A stretch of DNA of 64,000 bases from Tenacibaculum sp. M341 (GTDB lineage Bacteria; Bacteroidota; Bacteroidia; Flavobacteriales; Flavobacteriaceae). Shown here one piece after another: positions 49,201 through 58,546 of the stretch. The notes under the pieces were generated by a model that saw only the letters and a list, made by a program, of their open reading frames with translations, was not told the DNA's origin and did no database searches. Made by a program: the position numbers and the translations under genes. Positions within the stretch are counted from its first letter, which is position 1, and every line of letters starts with the position of its first letter. The DNA lies in assembly GCF_004337695.1 (NCBI RefSeq), contig NZ_SJXJ01000002.1, positions 248,001 to 312,000 of the forward strand, in the 5' to 3' direction.

Positions 49201-51933
49201 ATGAATAAAATATTTACCATAGCAATTATTTTAATTGCTAACATAACTAGTGCCCAAATTAAACTAACAGGAGTTGTTAAAGATAGTATAGGTAATACTC
49301 TTGAAATGGCAAATTTGGTAGCCATTAATAAGCAAACTAACAAAATAGATTCATATGGTTTTACAGATGCTTATGGAAATTACAAATTGAATTTGAAAAA
49401 GAATTCTACCTATACAATTTCTGCAAGTTATGTAGGAATGAAAACAGGTAAATTAGGTATTACTACTAAAGAAGTTGATGTTAAAAAAGATATTATTTTA
49501 CAATTAGATAATACTTTAGATGAAGTTGAAATAATTTCTAAAATGCCAGTTACTATTAAAGGAGATACAATTGTTTACAATGCAGATTCTTTTAAAAGTG
49601 GAACAGAAAAAAAACTAGAAGATGTATTGAATAAGTTACCTGGTGTAGAAGTAAATGATGATGGAGAAATTCAGGTTGAGGGAAAAACAGTACAGAAGGT
49701 AATGGTTGAAGGAAAGGATTTTTTTGATGGGGATTCTAAATTAGCAACCAAAAATATTCCTGCCAATGCAATAGATAAAGTTCAGGTATTAAAAAACCAT
49801 AGCGAAGTTCGTCAAATGAGTTCTGTAACAGACAATGAAGATAATATTGTTATTAATATTAAACTAAAAGAAGGAAAGAAGAATTTTTGGTTTGGAGAAG
49901 TATCTGCAGGTATGGGTATTGCGAAAGAAGATACTCGATACATTGTTCATCCTAAGTTATTTTATTACAGTCCTAAGTATAGCTTGAATTTAATTACAGA
50001 TTTTAATAATATTGGAGAGGTCGCTTTTACCCGACGAGACTATTTCAAGTTTACAGGAGGTTTTAGAGGAGGCTCAGGAAGAGGTACTAATTTCAATGTT
50101 TCAGCATCTGATGTAGGCTTTTTAGCACTAAGAAATAATAGAGCTAAAGAAATAGAAACTCGTTTTGGGGCGTTAAACTTTAGTTATGCTCCTTCAAAAA
50201 CTTGGGATCTTAGTGGTTTTGCAATTTATTCAGGAACAGATACCGATTTAGAAGAAACTACTGTAAGAAATTATTTAAATCCAGATGAAACCAATAGCAA
50301 CTCTATAGAAACAGAGGCTACAGATACAGAAACAAAACAGCAAAGTAATTTAGGATTGTTAAAGTTAAGTTCGAGTTACAAACCAAATGCTGATAATCAA
50401 TTAGATTATGATGTTTTTGCAAAAATATCAGATGAGATAGAAAATCAGTTGTTAACATCTAATAGAACTTTTGTTGATGGTAGTATAGTTTCAGTACCGA
50501 TTACTCAGTTAACTACCCAAAACCCTTTTTCTATTAATCAAAATTTAAATTACTATTATACTTTAAACGATCGTAATATTTTTGCATTTGAAGCAAAGTA
50601 TTTTTGGCAAGATGAAGATCCGTTTTATAACGCTAGATTAGAGCAATTGTCGTTTTCTAATTTATTAGGTTTGGTAGATGAAGGTTCAGGATCAGCATTT
50701 GATGCTTCACAAAATAAGAGAGTTAGAACTAATAAACTAGATGCTAAGTTGGATTATTATTATGTGATTAATCCGAAGAGTAATTTAAATGTAACTTTAG
50801 GAGCTACAACAAGTAATCAACAGTTTAACTCAAATATTTATCAGGTTTTAGAGAGTGGTGATGAAAATGTTATTACAGATCCTACTGCTGTGAATGATGT
50901 AGATTATTCGTTTGATGATTATTACGTTGGGTTACATTATAAATTTATTACAGGAATTTTTACTTTTAATCAAGGATTTACAGCGCATCAATATTCTGCA
51001 AAAAATACTCAGTTAGGAAGTGTGTTTGATAATAATTTCACGAAGCTTTTACCAGATGCCTCTATAAAAGTAACTTTGAAAAAATCTGAAACATTACGTT
51101 TAAATTATAGTCAACAAGTGAGTTTTACAAATATTAATAATGTAGCTGAAGGTTATGTATTTAATAATTATAATCGATTGTTTTCAGGAAATAGAGAGTT
51201 AGAAAGTTCTTTAGCTCATAATGTAAATCTAAGTTATTATAGTTTTAATATGTTTAATTACACGAATGTATTTGCAATGGTAAGGTATGCAAAAACGATA
51301 GACCCTATTAAAAGGTTAACAAACTTAGTTGGAGTAGATCAGATAGCAACTTCTATTAATTCAATTTTTCCTGATGAGTCTATATCAGCAAATGGTAATA
51401 TTCAAAAAAGCTATAGAAAGTTTAAAGTTACATTAGGCGGAAACGTATCTTATGCAATATCAAATAACTTGTTTACACTGCAAGATGGTACAACCGAAAA
51501 TGAAGAGTTTACTTCTTTTTCACAATCATACAGAACAAGATTTAGTACAACATTTAGAAAAGCTCCAAATTTTGATATTGGTTATAATTTGTCAATTAAT
51601 AGATCTGATCAAGGAAATAATGCAAATACATTTACAACCCACAGCCCTTTTGTAAACTTTAATAGCTATATCACAAATGAATTAGTTTTTAATACGAAGT
51701 ATACCTATAATAATTTCAGAAATCAATCTAGAATATTAAATGATTATAGTTTTTGGGATGCAGATTTAACGTATCAAAAGTCAGGTAGTAAGTGGGAATA
51801 TAAAATTAAAGCTACCAATTTATTAAATACAAGATCATTAAATCAAGATAGTTCAAATGCAATTTTTAATAGTACTTCACTTTATATAGTACAACCAAGA
51901 TTTGTTACTTTTAATGTGAAATATAATTTATAA
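49201..51933 (+). CDS. TonB-receptor-like outer-membrane protein of the GLPGLI operon
   Basis: The 910-residue protein has a signal peptide (about 1-19), a carboxypeptidase-regulatory-like domain at 20-105 (IKLTGVVKDSIGNTLEMANLVA), a plug-like domain at about 115-225 (KLEDVLNKLPGVEVNDDGEIQVEGK, VMVEGKDFFDGDSKLA, NIVINIKLKEGKK) and a beta-barrel to the C-terminus. This is the usual genomic partner of GLPGLI proteins. The ligand or cargo is unknown. It lies 26 bp after GLPGLI copy 2 and ends the operon at a strong terminator. Confidence 0.87.
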   Translation: MNKIFTIAIILIANITSAQIKLTGVVKDSIGNTLEMANLVAINKQTNKIDSYGFTDAYGNYKLNLKKNSTYTISASYVGMKTGKLGITTKEVDVKKDIILQLDNTLDEVEIISKMPVTIKGDTIVYNADSFKSGTEKKLEDVLNKLPGVEVNDDGEIQVEGKTVQKVMVEGKDFFDGDSKLATKNIPANAIDKVQVLKNHSEVRQMSSVTDNEDNIVINIKLKEGKKNFWFGEVSAGMGIAKEDTRYIVHPKLFYYSPKYSLNLITDFNNIGEVAFTRRDYFKFTGGFRGGSGRGTNFNVSASDVGFLALRNNRAKEIETRFGALNFSYAPSKTWDLSGFAIYSGTDTDLEETTVRNYLNPDETNSNSIETEATDTETKQQSNLGLLKLSSSYKPNADNQLDYDVFAKISDEIENQLLTSNRTFVDGSIVSVPITQLTTQNPFSINQNLNYYYTLNDRNIFAFEAKYFWQDEDPFYNARLEQLSFSNLLGLVDEGSGSAFDASQNKRVRTNKLDAKLDYYYVINPKSNLNVTLGATTSNQQFNSNIYQVLESGDENVITDPTAVNDVDYSFDDYYVGLHYKFITGIFTFNQGFTAHQYSAKNTQLGSVFDNNFTKLLPDASIKVTLKKSETLRLNYSQQVSFTNINNVAEGYVFNNYNRLFSGNRELESSLAHNVNLSYYSFNMFNYTNVFAMVRYAKTIDPIKRLTNLVGVDQIATSINSIFPDESISANGNIQKSYRKFKVTLGGNVSYAISNNLFTLQDGTTENEEFTSFSQSYRTRFSTTFRKAPNFDIGYNLSINRSDQGNNANTFTTHSPFVNFNSYITNELVFNTKYTYNNFRNQSRILNDYSFWDADLTYQKSGSKWEYKIKATNLLNTRSLNQDSSNAIFNSTSLYIVQPRFVTFNVKYNL

Positions 51934-51960
51934 GATGGCTTGAAACTTTCTCAAAAAAAA

Positions 51961-51996
51961 GAGTGAATTGTAATCAATTACAATTCACTCTTTTTT
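51961..51996. terminator. Bidirectional terminator between the GLPGLI operon and the reprolysin gene
   Basis: GAGTGAATTGTAAT pairs perfectly with ATTACAATTCACTC (51977-51990) around CA, followed by six T and preceded by eight A. It serves both convergent units. Confidence 0.93.
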
Positions 51997-52013
51997 GTCT
52001 TAAATAGCTATAA

Positions 52014-55000
52014 CTATTCTATAATAATTTTTTTAGCAACCATTTCTCCTGCATTCTGAATTCTCAGTAAATACATTCCAGGAGAAACCCCATTTATATC
52101 TACAGTGTTTTGAAAAACGGTAAAATCACTTTTATAAGTGTAAGATCTAAGTACTTGACCATTAAGATTAACCAAATCAATAAGAACATCTTCATTAATA
52201 TCTTCAAGGTTAAAAGTTAAATTAATGGTAGTATCTGATGGGTTTGGATATAAAGCAAAACTTCTAAAACCGTTATTGGTTAAATTAAGGTCATTATTCA
52301 CAATAAAAAGCGAGTAATCTTCAGTTTCTCCAGATTCAGAATTATGCTTATTACAAGCAGTTTGGCTAAACTCATTTGCACCATCAAAATATTCAATAAC
52401 GATTCTCATTCGTGTTCTACCTAACTCGGCATCTTCTGGTACAGTTACATCAAAAGTACCTGTGTTTTCTTCTCCACTAAAAGTACCTAAATCATATCTT
52501 TCTGTGTCGTTATCAAATCTACTATTTCTATTCCAATCAATGTAAACATAACAATGGTCTTGGAATCCTGCAGAATTTAAAGTTACATTTATAGGATATG
52601 TTTCACCTTTTACTATAGTTGTAGCAACAGAGGTAAAATCTTGATAACCATCATCAGGTTCAGGATCATGATCATCACCTGAACTGTTGTTAATTGTATT
52701 AAAAGTGACATTAGATATAAATTCACTATCCACAATATTAAAAAATGTAGATTGACAATAGCTTTGTTCTTCTGTTTTAAATTGGAATATGCTTGAATAA
52801 CTACCGTTACCACATAAATTTTTAGATCGAACTCTCCAGAAATAAGTAGTTCCCCAGTCTAATAATGTACCAACAGTATATTCATTATTCGTTAAATCAC
52901 TTCCAGAAAAAACAATATTGCTAAAATTGCTATCAGTAGCTATTTCAATATCATATGCTGTAGTATTAAAATCACCAGGAATCCAATTAAAACGTAAATC
53001 ACTAGTAGTAATGTTTATGCTATTGTTGGTAGGAACATCAAGTGTAACAGGTGTGTTAATTGTATTAAATAATTTTAAATTAGGAAGCGCTAAGTTTTTA
53101 GTAATACTAGCTGATACTCCTTCTATAATAATATCATATTCACCAGGGGCAACATTATTTAAATTACCTATAGTAACTGTTACTTGTTGTGCACTATTGA
53201 TGTTATTTACACTAAAAGAAGAAGTAGCATTGGTTGGTAAATTAGACACTGAAAAATTAACGTTCTCAGCAAAACCTAATGTAAAATCAACATTAATATC
53301 AAAATTTACCGATGTGTTAGTACTACCACAAACTTCTTGACTTGGAGTTAAATTTGAAGCTACAAAACTAGGTCCACTATCTACTATTGAAAATATTCCA
53401 TCATTAACATTGTAAAAAATATTGTCAGCTGCTTCAATCATTATTTTGGCAGTGTTCGTAATGTTATTAGGAACAGTGAAACTTTCTACTCCATCATTAG
53501 GTGTATTGGCAACAAGTGTGATAGGAAAAGTATTTCCTCCATCTGTAGAAAGTTTTATATTAACATTCTGGCAGTTAATAGGAGCAACATCTGTTGTTGA
53601 TTTATCCCAAGTAATAGATTGTGTAGTTCCTGCATCCCAGCTAGTAGTATTTGTAGGTGCTGTTACAGTAAAAGGTTCTGCATCTGTAACGAAAATAACC
53701 ATGTCATCTCTAGCGGTAGAACCTCCATTAGGATGATTATCTCTTACTGTAAAAGCAAAATTAATTTCTCTGGCTGTGTCTGGAATTACTTCCCATCTAG
53801 AACGAACAGCTCCTCCTATAACAGTTGCTAAAGCAGGTAAATATCTGTCAGGAGAACTTGTTGGAGGTACAGATCTAAATAAAGCACCAACTTGGCTTCT
53901 TTCACTAGGAGGAACAGCTGCAATCTCATTGTCCATTTGTTCCCAGTTGTATGTTAAAGTACCATTTCCGTCAGCATCGTTGGCAGTCCCTCTTAATTTA
54001 AGAGGAGTGCTTTTAGGTACAGAGTAATCTGAACCAGCGTCAGCTGTAGGTGCTGTATTACCTGTATCAGTTTCAGCGGCACAACTTGTTGCTTGAATAC
54101 GATTCCACATGTTTTGAATACTTATAGTGTGGAAATAATCATCGCTATTATTTTCAACGTTATGAGGATTACAAATTCCTGCATACCCCATAATGGTAGT
54201 ACCAGCTCCTGGTTCTACTGCAGTTGCATCCCATCTATTTCCATCTCCACATGCTCCAGATTCACTATTAAAAGTATGCGGAGCACCAAATTGATGTCCT
54301 ATTTCATGGGCTACATAATCTACATCATAAAAATCACCAATAGGATTGTTTAGTCCAGTAACACCACCAGCTTTACTGCTGTTATTACATATACTTCCTA
54401 AATAAGCAACTCCACCACCTCCAGTAGAAAATACATGTCCAATATCATAATTAGCATTACCTATTACATTGTCACATAATGTTTGGTTTTCACTTAATAA
54501 ACTTCCACCACTAGCATTAGATAAATCATCAGTATCAGGATCTAAAAAAATTAATGGATTTTCACCAGCTTGTAAAACTATATTCATTCTAGCAGCAATA
54601 TCGCGTTCAAAAATTCCATTAACTCTAGCCATGGTAGTATTCATAGCAGATAAAACAGCAGCACGTTGTTGTGCTTCAGTTCCGCCTGCAACACCTTGAT
54701 TGTTAATGTGAAATTGAGCATATTCACCAGTACACGATAATGCAAGTCGATAACTTCTTAGTTTTCCATCATCTGCATTTTTAAGTGCTTTCGAGTCAGT
54801 TATTTCATTTTTTAAAGAATCTTCGTGTACTGAACACTTAAAATCAGGTCTCTGACCAGTTACATTTTTTCTGGTGTAAGAAATATATGTCTGTAAATTT
54901 TTGGTGTAAGGGTCAATGTATAGTGTTGAATGCTCTTTAGAATATAAAGTTACATGAACACCATCATTACCTATCGTTAATTTACCAGAAACACTATTAT

Positions 55001-55340
55001 CTCCAATACTTTGAATATTGTATGATTTAATAAAGCCATAATTAGAATTCAAAGATTCAGTAAAGTTAGAAACTTCTTTAATGTAAAACTTTGATATACT
55101 TCCATGGTAACTTGGTAACTCAATTGTTTTATTAAAGCTTTTAGATTGACTTTTTAAAGAGTTTTTAAATTGTGTAAGATTTAAATTGTATAAATCAAAT
55201 GTTTTAGGGATGTTTTTTCTAATTGTTAGTTCATCGGATTTGAAGCTCAAATTTTTGCTATTCAATTTTTTCCACGAACTTTGTGCACCAGAAATGAAAC
55301 TAACACTTAATAAAATTAAAAACAGTGTAATTTTTTTCAT
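52014..55340 (-). CDS. Secreted reprolysin-like metalloprotease with T9SS sorting domain
   Basis: The 1108-residue protein has a signal peptide (about 1-20), a propeptide-like region to about 190, and a zinc metalloprotease domain with HEIGHQFGAPH at 345-355, of the M12B/M72 type. A PKD- or cadherin-like region, a beta-sandwich with FTVTAPTN, and a fibronectin-type segment (WGTTYFWRVRSKNLCG) follow, then a GEVED domain (VYIDWNRNSRFDNDTERYDLG, GETEDYS) and a type A T9SS tail from FALYPNPSDTTI. It should be exported across the outer membrane and released or attached to the surface. It acts outside the cell; substrates are unknown. Confidence 0.9.
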   Translation of the reverse strand: MKKITLFLILLSVSFISGAQSSWKKLNSKNLSFKSDELTIRKNIPKTFDLYNLNLTQFKNSLKSQSKSFNKTIELPSYHGSISKFYIKEVSNFTESLNSNYGFIKSYNIQSIGDNSVSGKLTIGNDGVHVTLYSKEHSTLYIDPYTKNLQTYISYTRKNVTGQRPDFKCSVHEDSLKNEITDSKALKNADDGKLRSYRLALSCTGEYAQFHINNQGVAGGTEAQQRAAVLSAMNTTMARVNGIFERDIAARMNIVLQAGENPLIFLDPDTDDLSNASGGSLLSENQTLCDNVIGNANYDIGHVFSTGGGGVAYLGSICNNSSKAGGVTGLNNPIGDFYDVDYVAHEIGHQFGAPHTFNSESGACGDGNRWDATAVEPGAGTTIMGYAGICNPHNVENNSDDYFHTISIQNMWNRIQATSCAAETDTGNTAPTADAGSDYSVPKSTPLKLRGTANDADGNGTLTYNWEQMDNEIAAVPPSERSQVGALFRSVPPTSSPDRYLPALATVIGGAVRSRWEVIPDTAREINFAFTVRDNHPNGGSTARDDMVIFVTDAEPFTVTAPTNTTSWDAGTTQSITWDKSTTDVAPINCQNVNIKLSTDGGNTFPITLVANTPNDGVESFTVPNNITNTAKIMIEAADNIFYNVNDGIFSIVDSGPSFVASNLTPSQEVCGSTNTSVNFDINVDFTLGFAENVNFSVSNLPTNATSSFSVNNINSAQQVTVTIGNLNNVAPGEYDIIIEGVSASITKNLALPNLKLFNTINTPVTLDVPTNNSINITTSDLRFNWIPGDFNTTAYDIEIATDSNFSNIVFSGSDLTNNEYTVGTLLDWGTTYFWRVRSKNLCGNGSYSSIFQFKTEEQSYCQSTFFNIVDSEFISNVTFNTINNSSGDDHDPEPDDGYQDFTSVATTIVKGETYPINVTLNSAGFQDHCYVYIDWNRNSRFDNDTERYDLGTFSGEENTGTFDVTVPEDAELGRTRMRIVIEYFDGANEFSQTACNKHNSESGETEDYSLFIVNNDLNLTNNGFRSFALYPNPSDTTINLTFNLEDINEDVLIDLVNLNGQVLRSYTYKSDFTVFQNTVDINGVSPGMYLLRIQNAGEMVAKKIIIE

Positions 55341-55428
55341 AAGGGATTCATTTAAGTTATAATAATCTCTAAATAAGGGTTTAAAATTTATTAAATCTTT
55401 ATTAAGGGTCTAAATTAGTAAATAAAGT

Positions 55429-56142
55429 ATGAATAAAAACGTCTTTTTAGTTGATTTATTTCAGAAAGATTATAAAGATACTTGGGATATGCAATCTGAC
55501 TTGCTTCAGGGAATTGTAGATCAGAAAATAAAAAACAGAAGAGAGGAGTTAACTGAACAAACGAATAATTACTTTTTGTTTGTTGAGCACCCTCATGTAT
55601 ATACATTAGGAAAGAGTGGAGATTTAAGTAATTTACTATTAAATGAAGAGCAGCTAAAAAATAAAGGAGCTACTTTTTATAAAATTAATAGAGGAGGAGA
55701 TATTACGTATCATGGACCAGGACAAGTTGTTGGGTATCCTATTTTAGATCTTGAGAATTTTTTTACAGATATACATAAATATTTACGTTTGTTGGAAGAA
55801 ACAATCATTAGAGTGATTGCTGAATATGGTTTAAAAGGAGAAAGAAGTGAAGGTGAAACAGGAGTATGGTTAGATGTAGGAACTCCTTTTGCAAGAAAAA
55901 TTTGTGCTATGGGAATACGAACGAGTCGTTGGGTAACGATGCACGGATTTGCATTAAATGTAAATACAGATTTAGGGTATTTTGATAATATTATTCCATG
56001 TGGAATTAGAGGAAAAGCTGTAGCCTCATTAGAAGCTGAATTGGGAAGGAAACTAGATTTAGAAGAGGTGAAAGAGAAAATTCTAAAACATTTTAAAGAA
56101 TTATTTGAAGTAGAAGATTTCATAAAAAAAGCGAACATTTAA
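55429..56142 (+). CDS. lipB: Lipoyl(octanoyl) transferase
   Basis: LipB moves octanoyl groups from acyl carrier protein to lipoyl domains of 2-oxoacid dehydrogenases. The family motif RGGDITYHGPGQVVGYPIL lies near residues 88-106. The active-site lysine K157 (ARKICAMG) and catalytic cysteine C181 (IIPCGI) are present, with MHGFALNV between them. Length of 237 residues is typical. The stop codon lies inside its own terminator hairpin. Confidence 0.95.
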   Translation: MNKNVFLVDLFQKDYKDTWDMQSDLLQGIVDQKIKNRREELTEQTNNYFLFVEHPHVYTLGKSGDLSNLLLNEEQLKNKGATFYKINRGGDITYHGPGQVVGYPILDLENFFTDIHKYLRLLEETIIRVIAEYGLKGERSEGETGVWLDVGTPFARKICAMGIRTSRWVTMHGFALNVNTDLGYFDNIIPCGIRGKAVASLEAELGRKLDLEEVKEKILKHFKELFEVEDFIKKANI

Positions 56143-56157
56143 ATGTTCGCTTTTTTT
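56131..56157. terminator. Bidirectional terminator between lipB and sppA
   Basis: GCGAACATTT and AAATGTTCGC form a perfect palindrome (56131-56150) flanked by A-run and T-run. The lipB stop codon falls within it. Confidence 0.9.
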
Positions 56158-56179
56158 ATGGTACTATGTTTAGAGGTTG

Positions 56180-57928
56180 TTATTTAATCTCTATAGCATA
56201 AGGCATTCTAGCTTGAATTCCTTTTAAATCTTTAAATTGATTGATTTCTTTATATAAACGATATTGCTCGTTTCCTAAAGCTTCTTTTAAAATTTCTTCT
56301 TTATTTACTTTTGCAAAAGGTGAGAAACCTCCAAATACATCTTTAAATTCTTTTTTATAATTTGGATAGTTTTTAATCTTATAGTCTTTTACATCTGCTA
56401 ATTGAGCAGCATTGTTAATAGCGTCTTCTAATCCACCTAAAACATCAACTAAACCTTTGTCAATAGCTTCTTTACCAGACCAAACTCTACCTTGTGCCAC
56501 AGCATCTACTTGCTCAAAAGTTAATTTTCTACCAGTAGCTACTCTATTTACAAAAGTGGTATAAATTTGTTCAACACCTTCTTTGGTTACATCATAAAAT
56601 TCTTTAGAAATAGGTTCAAAAAGACTGTATTGTGCGCTAGTGTTGGTGCTTACTTGTTCAGCATTAATTCCCATATCTTTTGATAATTCATATGCATTTG
56701 GAAGCGCTCCAAATACCCCAATAGAACCTGTAATAGTAGTTGGTTCTGCTACAATAAGATCAGCATTACAAGCAATGTAGTAACCACCAGAAGCGGCTAA
56801 GTTACCCATAGAAACCACTAGAGGCTTTTCTTTTTTAGCAAGTTCTAATTCTCTCCAAATTAACTCAGAAGCTAAAGCACTTCCTCCAGGAGAATTTACA
56901 CGTAAAACAATTGCTTTTACTTTTTTATCTTTTACCGCTTTTTTAATCGCTTTGTTTATAATTCCTTGACCAATTTCATCTTCATTACCTTTTCCGTAAA
57001 TGATTTGTCCTTGAGCATAAATTACAGCAATTCTATCCGAAGCTTCTGAAGTTTTCTTTCCTTTCCCAGATTTAATATAATCTTCAATTGAAATAGTAGA
57101 AAACTTATCTCCAGTAGCACTTGTTAATTTATCATCATATTCATCTTGATAAATAGCTGCATCTACCAACTTATTTTTGATTGCTAATTCAGCGTTTCTT
57201 CCTTCAGAATTATCAGCAATAGTATTAAGCTTTTCAACAGGAATATTTCTTGTTTTACTAATTCCGTCAGTAATTTCAGACCAAATAGAACTTAAAAATG
57301 AAGTAATTTGTTCTCTGTTAGCTTCGCTCATTTCACTTTCTAAATATGGCTCAACAGCACTTTTATATTTTCCATGACGAATAACTTCCATTTTTACACC
57401 ATATTTATCTTCAAAATCTTTGTAGTATAAAATTTCAGAAGATAACCCACTAAAATCTATCTGACCAACAGGATTTATAAAAACACTATCAGCTACAGAA
57501 CTTAAATAATAGTTTTTTTGAGAATACACATCATTATAAGCATAAATAAATTTCCCAGATTCTTTAAAACTGTTTAATTTTTTTCTAATGGCTTGAGTTT
57601 GTGCAAAACCAGCACTAACACCAGAAGTGTTTAAGCTTATTCCTTTGATTTTATCATCTAATTGTGCATTGTCAATAGCGTTTAATATTTTATTTAAAGC
57701 TAATTTTTCATCATTAAGTTCAAGTGCATCAACAAAGGCATTTTTATCTTTAGGAGCATAGTCTTTTACAATGTTAGATAAATCTAATTCTAAAACAGAA
57801 TTTGATTTTACAACTACTTCATCAGAATCACCCATTAAAGCAGCAATTGCAATGAAAAAAACAAACATTAAAAAGATAGCGATAAAAAATCCTAAAATTG
57901 AGGCTAATAAATTTCGTAAAAACTTCAT
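56180..57928 (-). CDS. sppA: Signal peptide peptidase SppA, long form
   Basis: SppA is a membrane-bound serine/lysine protease that degrades signal peptides after processing. The 582-residue length and two tandem crotonase-like domains match the 67-kDa E. coli form. One N-terminal membrane helix spans about 8-32. The catalytic lysine is K189 in GKYKSAVEPY and the nucleophile is S380 in GNLAASGGYYIA. A promoter element reading TATATTTG lies 26 bp upstream of the start. Confidence 0.95.
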   Translation of the reverse strand: MKFLRNLLASILGFFIAIFLMFVFFIAIAALMGDSDEVVVKSNSVLELDLSNIVKDYAPKDKNAFVDALELNDEKLALNKILNAIDNAQLDDKIKGISLNTSGVSAGFAQTQAIRKKLNSFKESGKFIYAYNDVYSQKNYYLSSVADSVFINPVGQIDFSGLSSEILYYKDFEDKYGVKMEVIRHGKYKSAVEPYLESEMSEANREQITSFLSSIWSEITDGISKTRNIPVEKLNTIADNSEGRNAELAIKNKLVDAAIYQDEYDDKLTSATGDKFSTISIEDYIKSGKGKKTSEASDRIAVIYAQGQIIYGKGNEDEIGQGIINKAIKKAVKDKKVKAIVLRVNSPGGSALASELIWRELELAKKEKPLVVSMGNLAASGGYYIACNADLIVAEPTTITGSIGVFGALPNAYELSKDMGINAEQVSTNTSAQYSLFEPISKEFYDVTKEGVEQIYTTFVNRVATGRKLTFEQVDAVAQGRVWSGKEAIDKGLVDVLGGLEDAINNAAQLADVKDYKIKNYPNYKKEFKDVFGGFSPFAKVNKEEILKEALGNEQYRLYKEINQFKDLKGIQARMPYAIEIK

Positions 57929-57953
57929 TTTTTATTGTTAAGATTAAAAAGAA

Positions 57954-57961
57954 CAAATATA
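57954..57961 (-). promoter_or_regulatory. sppA promoter -7 element
   Basis: The minus strand reads TATATTTG, a full match to TAnnTTTG, 26 bp upstream of the start codon. Confidence 0.6.
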
Positions 57962-58021
57962 CGTTTTTGTTTTGATTGTTATAACCAACAAGTTAGCGTT
58001 GGAAGATAAGGCTCAACAGAA

Positions 58022-58420
58022 TTATCTTAATCGCATTCGGTATTTTTGTTGCGCAAATTCGAAATAGTTAAAGAGTTTGTAGTTAACATCGTATCCGTAA
58101 TCAATATTGGCATTGTAATCAATAATGTTTTCATAAATATTAGGATTAAACCTAGTTGGATTGTTAACACGTGCATTCCATAATGGAACGTAAATTCTAT
58201 TTCTGTTTTCTAAATATGCTTGCGAATAATATCCTGCTGGTCTGGCTATTGAATTTAAATAGGTATTAAAACCAATATCTATAATGGTAATCTCATATTC
58301 TAAACTATCATTTTTTATTACTACAGGTTCTTCTTCTTTATTGTTTTGTTGAATAGTAGTGTTGGATGCGCAAGAAAGTATAAGCACAAAACTGAATATT
58401 ACAAATAGTACATTTTTCAT
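58022..58420 (-). CDS. Small lipoprotein, conserved in Flavobacteriia
   Basis: I use the second ATG, at 58420 (MKNVLFVIFSFVLILSC), giving 132 residues with an SPII signal and lipid site near residue 17. The mature domain of about 100 residues is rich in aromatic residues and Asn (YNANIDYGYDVNYKLFNYFEF), with the segment PAGYYSQAYLENRNRIYVPLWN. This looks like a family of uncharacterised lipoproteins of Flavobacteriia, perhaps DUF6146, but I cannot confirm the number. It forms its own unit behind the dsbD terminator. Confidence 0.7.
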   Translation of the reverse strand: MKNVLFVIFSFVLILSCASNTTIQQNNKEEEPVVIKNDSLEYEITIIDIGFNTYLNSIARPAGYYSQAYLENRNRIYVPLWNARVNNPTRFNPNIYENIIDYNANIDYGYDVNYKLFNYFEFAQQKYRMRLR

Positions 58421-58480
58421 AATCATATATTTTGTTTCTATAAATATACAAAGAAGTTTAGAGTTACTAATTTACCAAGT

Positions 58481-58522
58481 AAAAAGGTCAGATTTTACTT
58501 TAAAGTAAAACCTGACCTTTTT
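58481..58522 (-). terminator. Terminator of the DsbD-type gene
   Basis: AAAAAGGTCAG pairs with CTGACCTTTTT, and inside it TTTTACTTT pairs with AAAGTAAAA. It lies 25 bp after the stop of the gene at 58547. Confidence 0.85.
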
Positions 58523-58546
58523 ATATATAAACTTGAAATTATCTTT

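Noticed and set aside
53422-54353. Several open frames on the plus strand opposite the reprolysin-like gene
   Set aside because: They are antisense to a well-supported 1108-residue coding region, lack signals and family motifs, and arise from its codon use.
56131-56150. The palindrome at the end of lipB as an operator
   Set aside because: It is flanked by A- and T-runs between convergent genes and fits a bidirectional terminator.
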